From assembly GCF_038051985.1 (NCBI RefSeq), contig NZ_CP150291.1, forward strand, positions 3,038,001-3,102,000: DNA of 64,000 nucleotides. The letters run 5' to 3'. The stretch is from Solibacillus sp. FSL H8-0523 (lineage in GTDB: Bacteria; Bacillota; Bacilli; Bacillales_A; Planococcaceae). The number at the start of each line of letters is the position of its first letter. Positions within the stretch are counted from its first letter, which is position 1. A program made the position numbers and the translations under genes. A model generated the notes under the pieces. That model was not told the DNA's origin. It worked only from the letters and a program-made list of their open reading frames with translations, and did no database searches. Below, in pieces: positions 34,026 to 43,369 of this stretch.

Positions 34026-34052
34026 TGAAACTTTTCTTACTAGTTAATCGTA
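34026..34052 (+). promoter_or_regulatory. Sigma-W (ECF) promoter of ysdB
   Basis: TGAAAC (34026-34031), 17 bases, CGTA (34049-34052), a full match to the SigW consensus, 35 bases before the ysdB start. ysdB is a known SigW target in B. subtilis. Confidence 0.8.
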
Positions 34053-34087
34053 TAGCATGAAAACACAGTAAGCAAGGAGGAACTTAG

Positions 34088-34468
34088 GTGGCATTATTTC
34101 TACGCTTTGCGATCATCATCCTCATCATCTACATATTCTACAAAGGCGTTCGTTACTTAATCGACCCAAAACGAAAGCTAGATGAGGCACATGAAAACGG
34201 CGATTATTATTTTTATGATGACGTGAAAAATATTCGAAAAAACTTTTTCATTACGTATAAAGGGGCTTTTTTTGAAGGTGAGAAATATTTAGGAACAACT
34301 GAAAATGCCTTTGAAGTCATTAGTATTTTTGTATTTGTTCACGATGCGATGAAGCTACAGGGCTTTACGAAAGAAGATTTCGTCTATCTGGAGAAAGAAA
34401 TCTTAATGAACTATCCAAATGCTAAGATTAATTGGAAAAATCCGATTGAACAATTAATGAAAGACTGA
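34088..34468 (+). CDS. ysdB: SigW-regulon protein YsdB
   Basis: The 126-residue protein has one N-terminal membrane segment (LRFAIIILIIYIFYKGVRYL) and a soluble domain with DPKRKLDEAH, IRKNFFITYKGAFFEGEKYLGTTE and the final NWKNPIEQLM, all matching my memory of B. subtilis YsdB. GTG start after AAGGAGG. It is expressed from a SigW-type promoter, so it belongs to the cell-envelope stress response; the molecular role is not known. Confidence 0.88.
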   Translation: MALFLRFAIIILIIYIFYKGVRYLIDPKRKLDEAHENGDYYFYDDVKNIRKNFFITYKGAFFEGEKYLGTTENAFEVISIFVFVHDAMKLQGFTKEDFVYLEKEILMNYPNAKINWKNPIEQLMKD

Positions 34469-34476
34469 CCGTTCAT

Positions 34477-34511
34477 TAGCGAATCGTAACTATGCGATTC
34501 GCTATTTTTTT
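34477..34511 (+). terminator. Intrinsic terminator after ysdB
   Basis: TAGCGAATCG pairs with CGATTCGCTA, followed by seven T. Confidence 0.88.
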
Positions 34512-34556
34512 GAAACTTATTGCTACTATAGCCGTATAGTAATTTGAGGTGAATTT

Positions 34557-35234
34557 ATGGACATACATATTCAAAAAGCAGGCTATGCAACAAATGAACC
34601 AAGTATTGAACAGATCGATTTCTCAATAAAGCCCGGTGAAATTGTCGGCTTAATTGGTGGCAATGGTGCTGGTAAAAGTACTACCATTCAATCAATGTTA
34701 GGTGTTATCCCTTATTTTGAAGGTGACGTTTCCATTCCTTCATACGGTTATGTACCAGAACGCCCATTATTATACGAACATTTCACATTGCGCGAGCATC
34801 TTCAATTTTTAATTGATGAATTTCAAGATGATACGTTGTGGCATAAAGCACAGAATCTATTAACGCTCTTTCAAATTGACAAGCGCCTTGATGATTTACC
34901 TATTTACTTCTCAAAAGGGATGCAGCAAAAGGTAATGCTTGTGTTAGCGTTTTTAATCGAACGTCCGCTTTACATATTAGATGAACCATTTATGGGACTT
35001 GATCCCCGAGCAACGCGCGAACTACTTACGCTAATCGGCGAACGTAAACAACAAGGTTCGAGCTTTTTACTTTGTACACACCAATTAGAAATGGCTGAAA
35101 AGCTTTGTGATCAATATGTATTATTGCATGAAGGACAACTACAAGCACAAGGAACATTACACGAATTACAGCAAATTGTTGGACAACAAATTTCTTTATT
35201 AGACATTTTTTACGAGTTACAAGGTAGGTTATAG
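34557..35234 (+). CDS. ABC transporter ATPase, EcsA-like
   Basis: The 225-residue ATPase has Walker A GGNGAGKST (about 34-42), signature YFSKGMQQK, Walker B YILDEPFMGLD and the switch histidine in LLCTHQLEMAE. It is close in size and style to EcsA/YthP ATPases. The permease starts two bases after its stop, so they form one exporter unit. EcsAB-type transporters influence protein secretion and competence in Bacillus; the cargo is undefined. Confidence 0.85.
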   Translation: MDIHIQKAGYATNEPSIEQIDFSIKPGEIVGLIGGNGAGKSTTIQSMLGVIPYFEGDVSIPSYGYVPERPLLYEHFTLREHLQFLIDEFQDDTLWHKAQNLLTLFQIDKRLDDLPIYFSKGMQQKVMLVLAFLIERPLYILDEPFMGLDPRATRELLTLIGERKQQGSSFLLCTHQLEMAEKLCDQYVLLHEGQLQAQGTLHELQQIVGQQISLLDIFYELQGRL

Positions 35235-35236
35235 TC

Positions 35237-36289
35237 ATGTTTTTAAAACGACTTTATCGCTATTATCACTTTAATTTTAAACTCTTTAAATCTGTCTTTG
35301 ATTGGACGGTACTTCTTTACATAGCACTTCCCACTGTTGTCATTAGCTTTTTCTTATATCGTGACATTTCAATCGCATTTCAAGCTATTGAAATTCAGCC
35401 CAATGTATTACTCGCTTTATTATTTGGACTAAGTTTTATTTTAATCAATTCTTCTTTGCGATTATTTTTATATGACGCTGACCTGTTATTTTATAAGCAG
35501 ATTGCCACGAGATTACGTAACGTCAAACTTTGCGGATATATCTATTCATTTTTACGATATAATTTTGTACTATTTGTCGTACTATTACTCGCTTCTCCTT
35601 TTATTGTACTGCCCTTATTCAAAATTATTCTCGCTTTTAATAGTATTAGTACGCTTCACATCATCGTTCTATACAAATACCAAAAGTGGTATATGAAATG
35701 GCCTCTGTTATTCATCAATCATGCCCTTATTGCGTTCAGTCTTTTTCTATTACCAATTTGGGGATATAGTGCCTTACTTATTATTGCACACGCGATATTA
35801 TTGAGTTTCGTATTAAGCAATCGCTACTGGACAACAGAGGTTCGCTGGGAATACGAGGCATTTTATCAATGGATGAAGCGCCTGTATTTATTTAGTATGG
35901 AAATGCGCTATTATTTGCCTGCCAAAACAAGGCTGCCTTACATTCTACTGGCTAAAAGAACTATTTTAAGCAAACATCGCATTGACAATTTAGTTTATAA
36001 AACGTTGCTACGTAAATTACATTATTTGATTTCACCGCTTCAGCTAATCGCGATAAATATTGGTCTGTTTTTTATTTTACCGACATGGGCTAAAGTTATT
36101 GTATTTGGATTTTCATTAGTCGGTCTGAATGTAGCATTTCGATCCATTATAAATGACATAAAACAAGCTCCATTTTTCCAACTGGTGACAGTCGATGAAG
36201 AAGAATGGTTGAAAGCTCAATCACGGCTCCAAAATCGATTGCTCCTACCAGCCGTTATCATTTTGACACTGTTATTTTTTGTACTTTAA
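35237..36289 (+). CDS. ABC transporter permease, EcsB-like
   Basis: The 350-residue protein has about eight or nine membrane helices, starts FLKRLYRYYHFNFKLFKSVFDWT and ends with a helix LLPAVIILTLLFFVL. It matches the EcsB/YthQ type of permease by length, by the RL...Y.....Y..FV motif style, and above all by partnership with the EcsA-like gene two bases upstream. EcsB of B. subtilis is about 400 residues, so this one is shorter. A strong terminator follows. Confidence 0.75.
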   Translation: MFLKRLYRYYHFNFKLFKSVFDWTVLLYIALPTVVISFFLYRDISIAFQAIEIQPNVLLALLFGLSFILINSSLRLFLYDADLLFYKQIATRLRNVKLCGYIYSFLRYNFVLFVVLLLASPFIVLPLFKIILAFNSISTLHIIVLYKYQKWYMKWPLLFINHALIAFSLFLLPIWGYSALLIIAHAILLSFVLSNRYWTTEVRWEYEAFYQWMKRLYLFSMEMRYYLPAKTRLPYILLAKRTILSKHRIDNLVYKTLLRKLHYLISPLQLIAINIGLFFILPTWAKVIVFGFSLVGLNVAFRSIINDIKQAPFFQLVTVDEEEWLKAQSRLQNRLLLPAVIILTLLFFVL

Positions 36290-36293
36290 AATT

Positions 36294-36334
36294 AAAAGAC
36301 GGATGCTACCAATACTGTAGCATCCGTCTTTTAT
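36294..36334 (+). terminator. Intrinsic terminator after the EcsB-like gene
   Basis: AAAAGACGGATGCTA (36294-36308) pairs perfectly with TAGCATCCGTCTTTT (36318-36332). Confidence 0.9.
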
Positions 36335-36412
36335 CGATTATGTCCATAATGACCTGGGTTGAGGTTTATCCGTTAATTTCGCTGTACGATAATTATACGT
36401 AAGTTGATCGAC

Positions 36413-36657
36413 TCAGCCTGGATCTTTTGTTATCCCACGCAAAACATCGCTATGTAACGTTAAGCAGTTAAAGATATTCCTTGATGACACAACCAAACCA
36501 ATCATTTCTTTATCGGCAATTGATAAATAGCATGTTTCTTTATTAAATAGCGTATTTAAATTCTAAAAATCCTTTATACTGCGCTGCATTAAGTGATAGT
36601 ACCATAAATAAAATATTCACAAAGCCATTTTCCTCTAATTGTTTTTCAACCTGTACT
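36413..36657 (-). pseudogene. Possible decayed minus-strand gene
   Basis: The minus strand encodes a protein-like stretch (VEKQLEENGFVNILFMV, NAAQYKGFLEFKYAI) that ends in a stop, and a shifted frame continues with ETCYLSIADKEMIGLVVSSRN and LTLHSDVLRGITKDPG. The two pieces look like one protein broken by a frameshift near 36541. There is no start or ribosome site. The family is not recognised and the call is tentative. Confidence 0.3.
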
Positions 36658-36663
36658 AAATGA

Positions 36664-36930
36664 TTACATTTTATATAGCTGTACTAATAGAAAAACGTGA
36701 ACCGCGGCCATCAAAGGAAAGCCAAACGCAAAGGCATTGTGCTTTGTTTTGTGTCGGAATAAATACATGCCTAACACACCACCACATGCCCCACCAAAAA
36801 AACCTAGTGTTAACAAGGTTTTTTCTGAAATACGCCATTCTTTGTTTTTTGCACGCTGTTTATCTAAATACATATATACACATAAAATGAGTGAAACGAT
36901 CACCACATATGCAAGTGCTGCTAAAGCCAT
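36664..36930 (-). CDS. ysdA: DUF1294 membrane protein YsdA
   Basis: The 88-residue protein has the DUF1294 hallmark DKQRAKNKEWRISEKTLL followed by a glycine-rich helix (GFFGGACGGVLGMYLFRHKTKHNAF) and a third helix. About three membrane segments. GGGGGG precedes the ATG. In B. subtilis ysdA follows rplT, and the same order is seen here on the minus strand. The function is unknown. Confidence 0.85.
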   Translation of the reverse strand: MALAALAYVVIVSLILCVYMYLDKQRAKNKEWRISEKTLLTLGFFGGACGGVLGMYLFRHKTKHNAFAFGFPLMAAVHVFLLVQLYKM

Positions 36931-36951
36931 ACGATATCCCCCCTGGATTTA

Positions 36952-36992
36952 AAAAAAGACTGATAAGGAAAGTTCCCTATCAGTCTTTTATA
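36952..36992 (-). terminator. Intrinsic terminator after rplT
   Basis: AAAGACTGATA pairs with TATCAGTCTTT; T-run on the minus strand. It ends the infC-rpmI-rplT operon before ysdA. Confidence 0.85.
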
Positions 36993-37008
36993 AAATAATT
37001 AATTAAAA

Positions 37009-37368
37009 TTATTTAGCGATTGCTTTTTTAGCAGCGTCTGCTAATTGAGCGAATGCTGCTGCATCAGTTACAGCTAGGTCAGCTAACATTTTACGGTTAA
37101 CTTCGATACCTGCTAATTTTAAACCGTGCATTAAACGGCTGTATGAAAGTTCATGCATACGAGCTGCTGCATTGATACGAGTGATCCAAAGACGACGGAA
37201 ATTACGTTTCTTTTGACGACGGTCGCGGTATGCATATTGACCTGATTTCATTACTGCTTGGTTAGCTACTTTGTATAATGTATGTTTTGAACCGTAGTAA
37301 CCTTTAGCTAATTTTAAAACTTTTTTGCGACGAGCGCGTGTTACTGTTCCGCCTTTTACGCGTGGCAT
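37009..37368 (-). CDS. rplT: 50S ribosomal protein L20
   Basis: The 119-residue L20 is complete, starting [23 protein letters not shown] after Met, with the arginine-rich N-terminal arm and the C-terminal globular domain ([10 protein letters not shown]). It binds 23S rRNA early in 50S assembly and, in Bacillus, represses its own operon by binding the infC leader. AGGAGG precedes the ATG. It is the third gene of infC-rpmI-rplT. Confidence 0.98.
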   Translation of the reverse strand: MPRVKGGTVTRARRKKVLKLAKGYYGSKHTLYKVANQAVMKSGQYAYRDRRQKKRNFRRLWITRINAAARMHELSYSRLMHGLKLAGIEVNRKMLADLAVTDAAAFAQLADAAKKAIAK

Positions 37369-37444
37369 AGAAATTACCTCCTGCTTATTCTTTCGAATAT
37401 TAGTTGTATTTTTGTTTGTGAATAACCTTTTAAACGGTCAAAGA

Positions 37445-37645
37445 TTATTTCATGTAAGTTAATAATGTACGAATACGTTTGAAATCGCCTGAAGATGCAA
37501 CTTTAGCTTTACGTAAATGACGTTTTGCTTTAGTAGATTTGTTAGCGAATAAGTGAGAGCCGTAAGCACGGTCAAATTTTAATTTACCAGTACCTGTTTT
37601 TTTGAAACGTTTCGCAGCTCCACGGTGAGTTTTCATTTTTGGCAT
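37445..37645 (-). CDS. rpmI: 50S ribosomal protein L35
   Basis: The 66-residue L35 is complete ([20 protein letters not shown]). It is basic, small, and lies between infC and rplT with strong GGAGG ribosome sites before both rpmI and rplT. Confidence 0.98.
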   Translation of the reverse strand: MPKMKTHRGAAKRFKKTGTGKLKFDRAYGSHLFANKSTKAKRHLRKAKVASSGDFKRIRTLLTYMK

Positions 37646-37679
37646 GTCGATTTCCTCCTAAACTGTTTCTACATACGTA

Positions 37680-38198
37680 TTATTTCTCGATCTTCGGTTG
37701 AAGAACTAAGAACATGCTTCTGCCTTCCATCTTCGGTTTTTGTTCAACCGTAGATACTTCAGCACAAGCTTCAGCAAAGCGATCTAGCACACGCTGACCA
37801 ATTTCTTTGTGTGTGATTGCACGACCTTTGAAGCGGATACTACATTTAACTTTATCGCCTTTTTCAAGGAACTTGATGCCGTTACGTAGTTTCGTTTGGA
37901 AATCATGTTCATCGATTGTTGGGCTCAAACGAACCTCTTTCATCGAAATTACTTTTTGATTTTTACGAACTTCTCGGTCTTTCTTTTGCTGTTCGAACTT
38001 AAATTTACCATAGTCCATGATACGAGCGACTGGTGGTTTGGCTTGAGGGGCCACAAGGACAAGATCCAAGTTAACACGAGTAGCAATTTCTAGCGCTTCA
38101 TTACGTGTTTTAACACCAAGCTGATCACCGTTATGGTCGATTAGACGAAGTTCACGTGCACGAATGCCTTCGTTTACATACATGTCTTTGCTAATAAT
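37680..38198 (-). CDS. infC: Translation initiation factor IF-3
   Basis: IF-3 binds the 30S subunit and rejects non-standard start codons. The sequence from [21 protein letters not shown] through [21 protein letters not shown] to the C-terminal domain ([20 protein letters not shown]) is typical. The expected start is an ATT codon: the minus strand has TGGAGGTGG followed by ATT-ATT-ATT-AGC-AAA-GAC. The second ATT (38198) is six bases from GGAGG; 38201 and 38195 are possible, and ATG 38183 is the first standard codon. AUU is the known infC start in Bacillus and lets IF-3 limit its own synthesis. A longer frame from 38273 runs through the leader and is not supported. Confidence 0.92.
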   Translation of the reverse strand: MISKDMYVNEGIRARELRLIDHNGDQLGVKTRNEALEIATRVNLDLVLVAPQAKPPVARIMDYGKFKFEQQKKDREVRKNQKVISMKEVRLSPTIDEHDFQTKLRNGIKFLEKGDKVKCSIRFKGRAITHKEIGQRVLDRFAEACAEVSTVEQKPKMEGRSMFLVLQPKIEK

Positions 38199-38201
38199 AA
38201 T

Positions 38202-38465
38202 CCACCTCCAAGGGTTTGTCGCGAATACATGAGTTGGTGTAAAGTATAACCCGGTCGAACGGTACACCTCCACGTCATGTCCATATAATCTTTTTTATTT
38301 TTGCAAACAAAAAAGACGGACATTCGAGATGTCCGCCCGCTATATGTGCATACGCATGAAAGCGCAAAACAATTCAACGTGTCTGTACCTGTAGATAACA
38401 TAATGCATCATTCAGGTGAGAAGCGGGCAGCCTCTACTTGCTAACTAAGTATTCATAACTTAAAC
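38202..38465 (-). promoter_or_regulatory. infC-rpmI-rplT leader (L20-type autoregulation)
   Basis: The untranslated leader of about 260 bases contains a long-range foldable region (GCCCGCTTCTCACC near its 5' end with complementary GCGGGC at 38335-38340) and an intrinsic terminator at 38305-38336 before infC. In B. subtilis excess L20 binds this leader and favours termination. The individual pairings here are inferred. Confidence 0.75.
38305..38336 (-). terminator. Attenuator terminator in the infC leader
   Basis: GGCGGACAT pairs with ATGTCCGTC, followed on the minus strand by TTTTTTG. Confidence 0.8.
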
Positions 38466-38466
38466 A

Positions 38467-38495
38467 ATAATATCACGCAAACAAATTCATGTCAA
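38467..38495 (-). promoter_or_regulatory. Sigma-A promoter of infC-rpmI-rplT
   Basis: The minus strand reads TTGACA, 17 bases, TATTAT, a near-perfect promoter just upstream of the leader. Confidence 0.85.
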
Positions 38496-38712
38496 CAATC
38501 TATTACTATTTATTTTTGAAAAGAACATTTCTTTTCTTAACCTTACATACTATCTCACATTGAAGTTTTTTTTGCAACAAAAATTAATAATAATTAATAA
38601 AATTTTATTTATATAATAATTTAATCATCTTTTTATCTTAAAAAATTTGGAAATCTGCAATGTGGAGTAGTTCCTTAAGGTCGGTAGAATGCTACGGATA
38701 CAGCAATTCACA

Positions 38713-38758
38713 TTAAAAAACCCCTCACTTAAATGTCTCCATTTAGGTAAGGGGTCCA
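38713..38758 (-). terminator. Intrinsic terminator after thrS
   Basis: ACCCCT..ACCTAAATGG pairs with CCATTTAAGTGAGGGGT with mismatches; six T follow on the minus strand. Confidence 0.8.
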
Positions 38759-38766
38759 AATAATAA

Positions 38767-40698
38767 TTATTTTGTAATTTCAGCTTTAATGTTTGTTAAG
38801 AACTCTTCAAATGATACCGTTTCAGAATCTTTTGAGCCGTAACGACGAATGTTAACAGCACCTTCTTCTACTTCTTTGTCCCCTAATACTAACATGTACG
38901 GGATCTTTTTCATTTGAGATTCACGGATTTTGTAGCCTAATTTTTCTTCACGGTCATCCATCTCTACACGTACGCCAGCTGCTTGTAATTTTTCTTGTAG
39001 TTCGCGCGCATAATCGTAGTGTACTGAATTTGATACCGGAATGATTGTTGCTTGTACTGGTGCTAACCACGTTGGGAAGGCACCTTTGTATTCTTCGATT
39101 AAGAAGGCAACGAAACGCTCCATTGTTGATACAACACCACGGTGAATAACTACTGGGCGTTGCGGTTGACCATCTTCACCGATGTAAGAAAGGTCAAAGC
39201 GTTGTGGTAATAAGAAGTCAAGTTGAGCAGTAGATAATGTTTCTTCTTTACCGATTGCTGTTTTCACTTGAACGTCTAATTTTGGACCATAGAATGCTGC
39301 TTCGTCTTCTGCGATGAAGTAGTCATAGCCTAACTCATCCATTGCTTCTTTTAACATTGCTTGTGCTGTTTCCCACATTTGATCGTCATCGAAATATTTC
39401 TCTGTGTTGTTCGGGTCACGGTAAGAAAGACGGAATGAGAAGTCTTTTAAATCGAAGTCTTTGTAAACTTCTAAAATTAACTCCACTACTTTTTTGAATT
39501 CCGCTTTAATTTGGTCTGGGCGTACGAAAATGTGCGCATCGTTTAACGTCATCCCGCGTACACGTTGTAAACCAGATACCGCGCCACTCATTTCGTAACG
39601 GTGCATTGTACCAAGCTCCGCAATACGGATTGGTAAATGACGGTAAGAGTGTAAGCCGTTTTTGAATACCATCATATGGTGAGGGCAGTTCATTGGACGT
39701 AAAACAAGTGTTTCGTTATCCATTTCCATTGGAGGGAACATGCCATCTTGATAGTGCTCCCAGTGACCTGAAGTTTCGTATAATTTCTTAGAACCAAGCA
39801 CTGGTGTGTAAACGTGTTTGTAGCCTAAAGATAGTTCTTTGTCTACGATATAACGCTCAATTGTACGACGGATTGTCGCACCGTTTGGTAACCAAAGTGG
39901 TAAACCTTGGCCTACTGTTTGAGACGTCATGAATAAGTCTAATTCTTTACCGATTTTACGGTGATCACGTTCTTTTGCTTCTTCAAGCATTTGTAAGTGA
40001 TGCTTTAACTCATCTTTCGTGAAGAAAGCCGTACCGTAAATACGTTGTAACATTTTGTTATCTGAGTTCCCGCGCCAGTATGCACCCGCTAGAGATAATA
40101 GTTTGAACTCTTTTAATTTGTTTGTTGATGGTACATGTACCCCACGGCAAAGATCGAAGAAATCGCCTTGGTAGTAAATTGATACTTGTTCGCCTGCTGG
40201 AATGGCATCAAGTAATTCTAATTTGTACTCATCGCCCACTTCAGTGTAAATCGCATGTGCTTCGTCACGCGTTACTAATTTGCGTTCGATTTCGATGTTT
40301 TCTGCGATAATTTTTTTCATTTCTTTTTCGATTGCTGATAAGTCTTCTGCTGTAATCGGTGTTGGTGAATCGATATCATAGTAGAAACCTGAATCGATAA
40401 CTGGACCAATTCCTAATTTTGCGTCTGGGAATAAACGTTTTACTGCTTGTGCTGTTAAGTGAGCAGTAGAGTGGCGTAGGATTTCTAACGCCTCTGGTGA
40501 TTTGTTTGTAATAATTTCGATTGATGCATCTTCTTCGATACCTGTTTTAGCATCAATTAATGTGCCGTTAATTTTACCGGCTAATGTTGATTTTTTTAGA
40601 CCTGGGCTAATTGAACCGGCAACGTCTAATGTAGATGTACCCTTGGCAAATTCCTTTACTGCGCCATCTGGGAAAGTTAATTTGATCATTTCTGACAT
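38767..40698 (-). CDS. thrS: Threonine-tRNA ligase
   Basis: The 643-residue enzyme has the usual domain order: TGS domain (1-65), the editing domain ([15 protein letters not shown] with the HxxxH zinc-type site), the class II catalytic core (motif 2 region [15 protein letters not shown] with the zinc-binding cysteine, [10 protein letters not shown], motif 3 [18 protein letters not shown]) and a C-terminal anticodon-binding domain. It charges tRNA-Thr and edits Ser. GGAGG precedes the ATG. It is controlled by a T-box leader. Confidence 0.97.
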   Translation of the reverse strand: MSEMIKLTFPDGAVKEFAKGTSTLDVAGSISPGLKKSTLAGKINGTLIDAKTGIEEDASIEIITNKSPEALEILRHSTAHLTAQAVKRLFPDAKLGIGPVIDSGFYYDIDSPTPITAEDLSAIEKEMKKIIAENIEIERKLVTRDEAHAIYTEVGDEYKLELLDAIPAGEQVSIYYQGDFFDLCRGVHVPSTNKLKEFKLLSLAGAYWRGNSDNKMLQRIYGTAFFTKDELKHHLQMLEEAKERDHRKIGKELDLFMTSQTVGQGLPLWLPNGATIRRTIERYIVDKELSLGYKHVYTPVLGSKKLYETSGHWEHYQDGMFPPMEMDNETLVLRPMNCPHHMMVFKNGLHSYRHLPIRIAELGTMHRYEMSGAVSGLQRVRGMTLNDAHIFVRPDQIKAEFKKVVELILEVYKDFDLKDFSFRLSYRDPNNTEKYFDDDQMWETAQAMLKEAMDELGYDYFIAEDEAAFYGPKLDVQVKTAIGKEETLSTAQLDFLLPQRFDLSYIGEDGQPQRPVVIHRGVVSTMERFVAFLIEEYKGAFPTWLAPVQATIIPVSNSVHYDYARELQEKLQAAGVRVEMDDREEKLGYKIRESQMKKIPYMLVLGDKEVEEGAVNIRRYGSKDSETVSFEEFLTNIKAEITK

Positions 40699-40721
40699 GG
40701 TGTTGTCCTCCTTATTTTTGG

Positions 40722-40970
40722 CAAAATAAAAAGCACCGTCCCTGGTAAAGGGACGATGCTGTAAGCTCGTGGTGCCACCCTTCTTCCTTCCCGCATAAAG
40801 CGAATAAGAAGCTCTAGGTCAGTTAACGTACTGAGAAACGTTGACGGATTCGCCCCGCCACTGCTCGAAGGTAGTAAAGTGAAACGCTTGTGCTAGGAAG
40901 CTTGCAGCCATGTCTTCCCTCTCTAAAAGCCAGTTCGTTAAACTTGTTGTCCTTGTCATTGCATTTTTTG
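40722..40970 (-). promoter_or_regulatory. T-box riboswitch controlling thrS
   Basis: The minus strand has the T-box AGGGTGGCACCACGAG (40765-40780) and a terminator built from GCATCGTCCCT and AGGGACGGTGC, followed by TTTTTATTTT. The 200 bases upstream have the expected stem I/II/III size. The threonine specifier codon was not assigned with confidence. Confidence 0.92.
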
Positions 40971-41041
40971 TGTAATTACGTTAAAAGTATACGCCCGTTT
41001 TTTGAAAAACGCAACTAGGAAAAATGAATTTTTTCAACCAT

Positions 41042-41983
41042 TTAATTCCTTCGGTTTACGCCATCCATTTGCACTGGAATCGTCACTGCTTTAATACGCT
41101 CCATTAAACGTGCTGCTTTAACAACTTCCACATCACCGCGCTGTGATTGTGCTAAGTGATGCTCTAAACCAGCGTAGTCAAAATTCGAGGTAATGAACGT
41201 CGGTAACTCTTCACTCATTCGATAATGCATGATTGTTCCTAAAATTTCATCACGTGTCCATGCTGACATCGTTTCTGCGCCAATATCATCTAACATGAGT
41301 ACCGGTGCTTTTTTGACGAAATCAATTTTCCCATTCAATGAATTATCCCCAATGGCATTTTTCATTTCACGTAAAAATTCCGGCACGAATACGACTACCG
41401 TTTTCACCTTTAATGAGGCAAGTTCATTGGCAATCGCACCAAGAACGAATGATTTCCCGATACCGAATTTACCGTACAAGTAAAAGCCCTTTTTCGGTAG
41501 CTCACCTGTGCGCTTATAGGTTGCGACAAACTCTGCTGCTTGATCAGCAATTGTTAAACGTGAATGATTGTCGATAGCTAGGTCTTTTAATGTTGCCTTT
41601 AAAACATCCTTTGGCATATGCATACTTGAAATCATGTTCGCTACTTCACGACGCTCGTCTTCACGTAGCTTTTGCTCACACGGCACGTACGTCGTATCGA
41701 TTACGTTATGTGTAATATATAACTTTGGTATATAGCCCTTGAGTAAATTTGTACAATTTTTCGTCTCGCCACAGCCACAGCATGTTATCGATTGTTGAAT
41801 ATACTCAGATAGCTTTGGAAGACTAATATCAACCATTTCTTTCGTTACCTGCTGTTCATGCTCGCGTAAAAACTCCTGTACCTTTGGATGTTCGATTGTT
41901 TCGCGGCGTATTGCTTCAAAACGCTCCTCAAATGAAGGCATGCGCTTTTTTATTTCGTTTAATTGATTGTTAATCGGTTCGAT
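41042..41983 (-). CDS. dnaI: Primosomal helicase loader DnaI
   Basis: DnaI loads the replicative helicase. Seen: N-terminal helicase-binding part with a zinc-binding cysteine cluster (CCGCGETKNC), and a C-terminal AAA+ domain with Walker A GKFGIGKSF, Walker B LMLDDIGAE, sensor I TSNFD and the RLMERI end. The first standard start, ATG at 41941, would cut off the conserved N-terminus. Reading upstream gives EPINNQLNEIKKRM, matching B. subtilis DnaI MEPIGRSL, preceded by an ATC codon at 41983, six bases after AGGTGA and two bases after the dnaB stop. In-frame TGA lies three codons before. With ATC the length is 313 residues, close to the 311 of B. subtilis. The start codon is therefore probably a non-standard ATC, or the assembly has a G-to-C error. 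Confidence 0.88.
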   Translation of the reverse strand: MEPINNQLNEIKKRMPSFEERFEAIRRETIEHPKVQEFLREHEQQVTKEMVDISLPKLSEYIQQSITCCGCGETKNCTNLLKGYIPKLYITHNVIDTTYVPCEQKLREDERREVANMISSMHMPKDVLKATLKDLAIDNHSRLTIADQAAEFVATYKRTGELPKKGFYLYGKFGIGKSFVLGAIANELASLKVKTVVVFVPEFLREMKNAIGDNSLNGKIDFVKKAPVLMLDDIGAETMSAWTRDEILGTIMHYRMSEELPTFITSNFDYAGLEHHLAQSQRGDVEVVKAARLMERIKAVTIPVQMDGVNRRN

Positions 41984-41985
41984 CG

Positions 41986-43353
41986 TTATTCACCTGCCTT
42001 ATCAAGCTTTTGTAATATTTTTAAGCGCTCTTTTTCAAAATCAACTGCCACGTCTTGTGGTTTTTCTTGTGGCGGCTCTTCATTGCGTTTGTAAAACCAA
42101 TCCGGGACTTGCTCATCGCGGCCACCTTTACGGTTATTATACGCCGGCTTCTTCGTTTGTGCTGCCGGTTTAGGCTGCGTGCTTTCTTGCTTCCACTGCG
42201 AGTATTTGTCACGTTCTTGACGCGCTAAATCCATCGCTTCTTTCGCCGATTTCAACTGCTTTCGATTCCAGTGGTCGGCAATTTTCTCAACGTACGCTTT
42301 TGGCAGCTTCATATCCGTTGACAGCATGACATATTCAAGCAACACATTGACGACACCAACTGGCATGCCGTACTTCATCACTAAATCCTCAGCTAACTGA
42401 ATCGACGCAGGAATAGGCTCCTTGCCATTGTTAATATCACGTAATACTTGAACAGGTGCTGTTGTTTCTAAATACTGTAGCAGCTCCTGCTCTTTTGATA
42501 GGTTGTCCGCAACTAATGGATCGTTTGGCGTTTCAAATGTTTTCGTTAAAGTCGGTGCATCCGTTGACACGGTCAGCTTATAGAAGTCCGCTGCTGCGCG
42601 TTTTAATCGCTCTGTCGTTAATTTGTTGTGCTCATCGAGTGCGGTAATAACAACCTTTTGCATTTGCAGTGGTGTTAAATGATATAAAAATGCGAGTTTC
42701 GCAATATTATCACGTGCTTCAAGCGTTAAAGCCGCACTTGGGATAAGCTGCTCTGATAATCCTGCTTGCAGCAATTTAAAATCAAATTCTTCATAGTAAA
42801 ACGGATAATCCGATTTTACTGTTTGGCTTTCCTCTAAATCATCCACCGGTAAACTTTGATTGATTGGACGATACACATCGGTAAATGTGCGCGTCACCTC
42901 ATCAAATTTTGCTTTATTTGGCGTTGTTAAAAAGCGTTGGCGCAGCTTACGATAAGCCCCTTCACCAATTTTACTAAATAAGAACATGGATAATAGTGGA
43001 TCTTTGAAAAAGCTCGCAGCATCCATTGGTCGCATTAATTCATATATAAAATGGCGCCCATCCGCTACATCTTTCCGCCACGTACGAAGTAACCCAATGG
43101 CTTCTAATGCAACGCGTGCTTCAAATACTTGTTTTAACGGCAGTGATAACACTTGCATTAAATAATAATGATTCATTACCTGCACCTGGTGGCTTTCGGC
43201 TTCGGCCCATAGTGTTAAATACAAACTGACTGGTGTTGGACCAGTCAGTGGCTGATAAAACAAGGTAATTAATTGACGTTCATTTGTTGAAAGTGCATGA
43301 GGGAGCGTAATTTCAAAATGATCCGTAGGCTGCAATTCTTGGAAGTGAACCAT
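41986..43353 (-). CDS. dnaB: Replication initiation and membrane attachment protein DnaB
   Basis: This 455-residue Firmicute DnaB (unrelated to the helicase of the same name) helps DnaD and DnaI load the helicase at oriC. The N-terminal winged-helix region starts MVHFQELQPTDHFEI; DnaD-like domains lie near 190-280 and 300-375 (the second with INNGKEPIPASIQLAEDLVMKYGMPVGVVNVLLEYV). The C-terminal tail is charged and disordered. It lies between nrdR and dnaI with a two-base gap to the presumed dnaI start. Confidence 0.93.
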   Translation of the reverse strand: MVHFQELQPTDHFEITLPHALSTNERQLITLFYQPLTGPTPVSLYLTLWAEAESHQVQVMNHYYLMQVLSLPLKQVFEARVALEAIGLLRTWRKDVADGRHFIYELMRPMDAASFFKDPLLSMFLFSKIGEGAYRKLRQRFLTTPNKAKFDEVTRTFTDVYRPINQSLPVDDLEESQTVKSDYPFYYEEFDFKLLQAGLSEQLIPSAALTLEARDNIAKLAFLYHLTPLQMQKVVITALDEHNKLTTERLKRAAADFYKLTVSTDAPTLTKTFETPNDPLVADNLSKEQELLQYLETTAPVQVLRDINNGKEPIPASIQLAEDLVMKYGMPVGVVNVLLEYVMLSTDMKLPKAYVEKIADHWNRKQLKSAKEAMDLARQERDKYSQWKQESTQPKPAAQTKKPAYNNRKGGRDEQVPDWFYKRNEEPPQEKPQDVAVDFEKERLKILQKLDKAGE

Positions 43354-43369
43354 TTTCGTCCCTCCTTCT

